This document shows positions 22,273-22,975 of a stretch of 22,975 nucleotides of DNA, in pieces. Source of the DNA: JBBQTQ01 sp038213135. Its GTDB lineage: Bacteria > Actinomycetota > Thermoleophilia > Gaiellales > Gaiellaceae. The position numbers and the translations under genes were made by a program. The notes under the pieces are model-generated. The model ran no database searches. It saw only the letters and a list, made by a program, of their open reading frames with translations, and was not told the origin of the DNA. The stretch is taken from NCBI GenBank assembly GCA_038213135.1, contig JBBQTQ010000040.1, positions 1-22,975 on the forward strand. The letters are read 5' to 3'. Within the stretch, counting starts at the first letter, position 1. The number at the start of each line of letters is the position of its first letter.

Positions 22273-22299
22273 CAACCGGGCGGCGCCCGCAGCCGATCA
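22273..22299 (+). promoter_or_regulatory. Sigma-28-like promoter of pilA
   Basis: CAAC (22273-22276), 15 nt, GCCGATCA (22292-22299); 7 of 8 bases of the -10 match GCCGATAA. Transcription would begin near 22306, giving a 40-nt leader containing the strong pilA Shine-Dalgarno GGAAGGAG (22328-22335). Confidence 0.6.
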
Positions 22300-22345
22300 A
22301 CAGGGCGCCACCACCCCCTCCAGTTCCGGAAGGAGCTACACCACC

Positions 22346-22741
22346 ATGATCGAGACACTGCGGAAGCGCATCAAGGGGAACCAGAAGGGTTTCACCCTGA
22401 TCGAGCTTCTCGTCGTGGTCATCATCCTCGGGATCCTGACCGCGATCGCCATTCCTTCGTACCTCAGCTTCAAGGGTCGCGCCAACAACGCGGCCGCCGC
22501 GGCGAACGTCCGCTCGGTCGTTCCTTCGATCGAGTCGTTCTACGCCGACAACAACACCTACTCGGGCATGACGCTCGACAGCCTCAAGTCGACCTACGAC
22601 CAGGCTCTCGACACGTCGAAGTACTCGCTGCCGTCCGCTGACCTGAGCGGCTCCAGCTACTGCGTCTCCAGCACCTCTGGCGGCCAGACCTGGTTCAAGA
22701 ACGGCCCGTCGGCCGCGATTGCCCAGGGCACCTGCCCGTAA
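22346..22741 (+). CDS. pilA: Major type IV pilin PilA
   Basis: 131 residues starting at the ATG 22346, which has GGAAGGAG 10 nt upstream; the frame is open to 22265 but that start would give too long a leader. Leader MIETLRKRIKGNQKG, PilD cleavage before FTLIELLVVVIILGILTAIA, Glu5 and Pro22 conserved, then an alpha helix with RANNAAAAANVRSVVPSIES and a small C-terminal domain with a disulfide-loop pair (Cys in SSYCVSS and in GTCP at the end). Very short for a pilin, like those of Gram-positive and Geobacter-type pili. Divergent from pilT and followed by a terminator hairpin. Confidence 0.96.
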   Translation: MIETLRKRIKGNQKGFTLIELLVVVIILGILTAIAIPSYLSFKGRANNAAAAANVRSVVPSIESFYADNNTYSGMTLDSLKSTYDQALDTSKYSLPSADLSGSSYCVSSTSGGQTWFKNGPSAAIAQGTCP

Positions 22742-22975
22742 CGATCGAGTAGCACGCCTCGCGGCCGAGGGCCCCGGAAACGGGGTCCTCGCCGTTCCAC
22801 GGGGGGGAGCCCCCGGGGGCCCCCCGGGCGCCCCCCCGCGACAACCGGGGGGGCGTGGGGGGAGGGGGGGACCGGGGGCAACCGGGCTGTCCCCCCCCTG
22901 GAACGGCGAGGACCCCGTTTCCGGGGCCCTCGGCCGCGAGGCGTGCTACTCGATCGTTACGGGCAGGTGCCCTGG
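22723..22975. repeat. Perfect 77-bp terminal fold-back around G/C runs
   Basis: Bases 22899-22975 are the exact reverse complement of 22723-22799, which includes the last 19 bases of pilA and its terminator. The 99 nt between them are almost entirely G and C homopolymers. Exact identity with no substitutions, including coding sequence, at a contig end points to an assembly or library chimera. No gene is seen in 22742-22975. Confidence 0.85.
22767..22790 (+). terminator. pilA terminator hairpin
   Basis: GAGGGCCCCG and CGGGGTCCTC form a 10-bp stem (one G-U) closed by a GAAA tetraloop, 25 nt after the pilA stop. No T-tract follows. The same hairpin reappears in inverse order at 22908-22931 as part of the terminal fold-back. 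Confidence 0.6.

Noticed and set aside
19498..22641. 1047-codon open frame antisense to pilM and pilT
   Set aside because: It runs opposite two well-supported genes, its composition is Arg/Leu/Asp-rich as expected of a GC-rich antisense frame, and it has no domains.

Overview
The window is very GC-rich, tightly packed bacterial DNA with overlapping starts and stops, GTG/TTG starts and several apparently leaderless genes. Gene content (tRNA-Met-rpmG-secE-nusG-rplKAJL, an ANTAR protein, a CGNR zinc finger protein, and a PilMNO-type type IV pilus cluster in what looks like a monoderm) suggests a high-GC actinobacterium, most likely class Thermoleophilia (Gaiellales/Solirubrobacterales-like) from a metagenome. 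That placement is inference; there is no rRNA gene here.

Layout. 1-1300: G/C-run-rich contig end and a membrane-anchored SGNH-like protein. 1302-1548: two tiny overlapping genes. 1601-5293 (minus): tRNA-Met, rpmG, secE, nusG, rplK, rplA, an L10-type leader, rplJ, rplL and a hairpin; rpoB/rpoC do not follow. 5485-6641 (plus): secreted FecR-domain protein with a frameshift. 6694-9135 (minus): nitronate monooxygenase-like enzyme and a PKD/PG-binding/YkuD L,D-transpeptidase. 9189-9680 (plus): ANTAR protein and a very small basic ORF. 9595-13108 (minus): OppB/DppB-like permease, ABC ATPase, ABC-2 permease and CtaG-like protein in one apparent operon. 13134-15034 (plus): CGNR protein, a decayed sialidase-like gene and an unknown secreted protein. 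15048-22741: type IV pilus locus: pilT-pilM-pilN-pilO-PilP-position protein (minus), pilC (minus), a minor prepilin (plus) and pilA (plus). 22723-22975: perfect 77-bp fold-back of the pilA 3' end around G/C runs, probably an assembly artefact.

The most interesting signals are regulatory. (1) All four pilus transcription starts (pilT, pilA, pilC, minor prepilin) carry GCCGATA/GCCGATCA with a YAAG/CAAC/TGAG tetramer exactly 15 nt upstream, the architecture of sigma-28 (FliA/WhiG/SigD) promoters; the pilC and prepilin promoters are back to back and share their -35 bases. (2) The pilM-pilN spacer is a 164-bp inverted repeat whose outer 14-bp stem begins in the pilM stop codon and buries the pilN Shine-Dalgarno, implying translational coupling through a hairpin. 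(3) The rplJ leader contains a copy of the 16S anti-Shine-Dalgarno sequence that can pair over 13 positions with the rplJ ribosome binding site or fold into a competing local hairpin. No CRISPR array, phage, transposase or defence system was seen.
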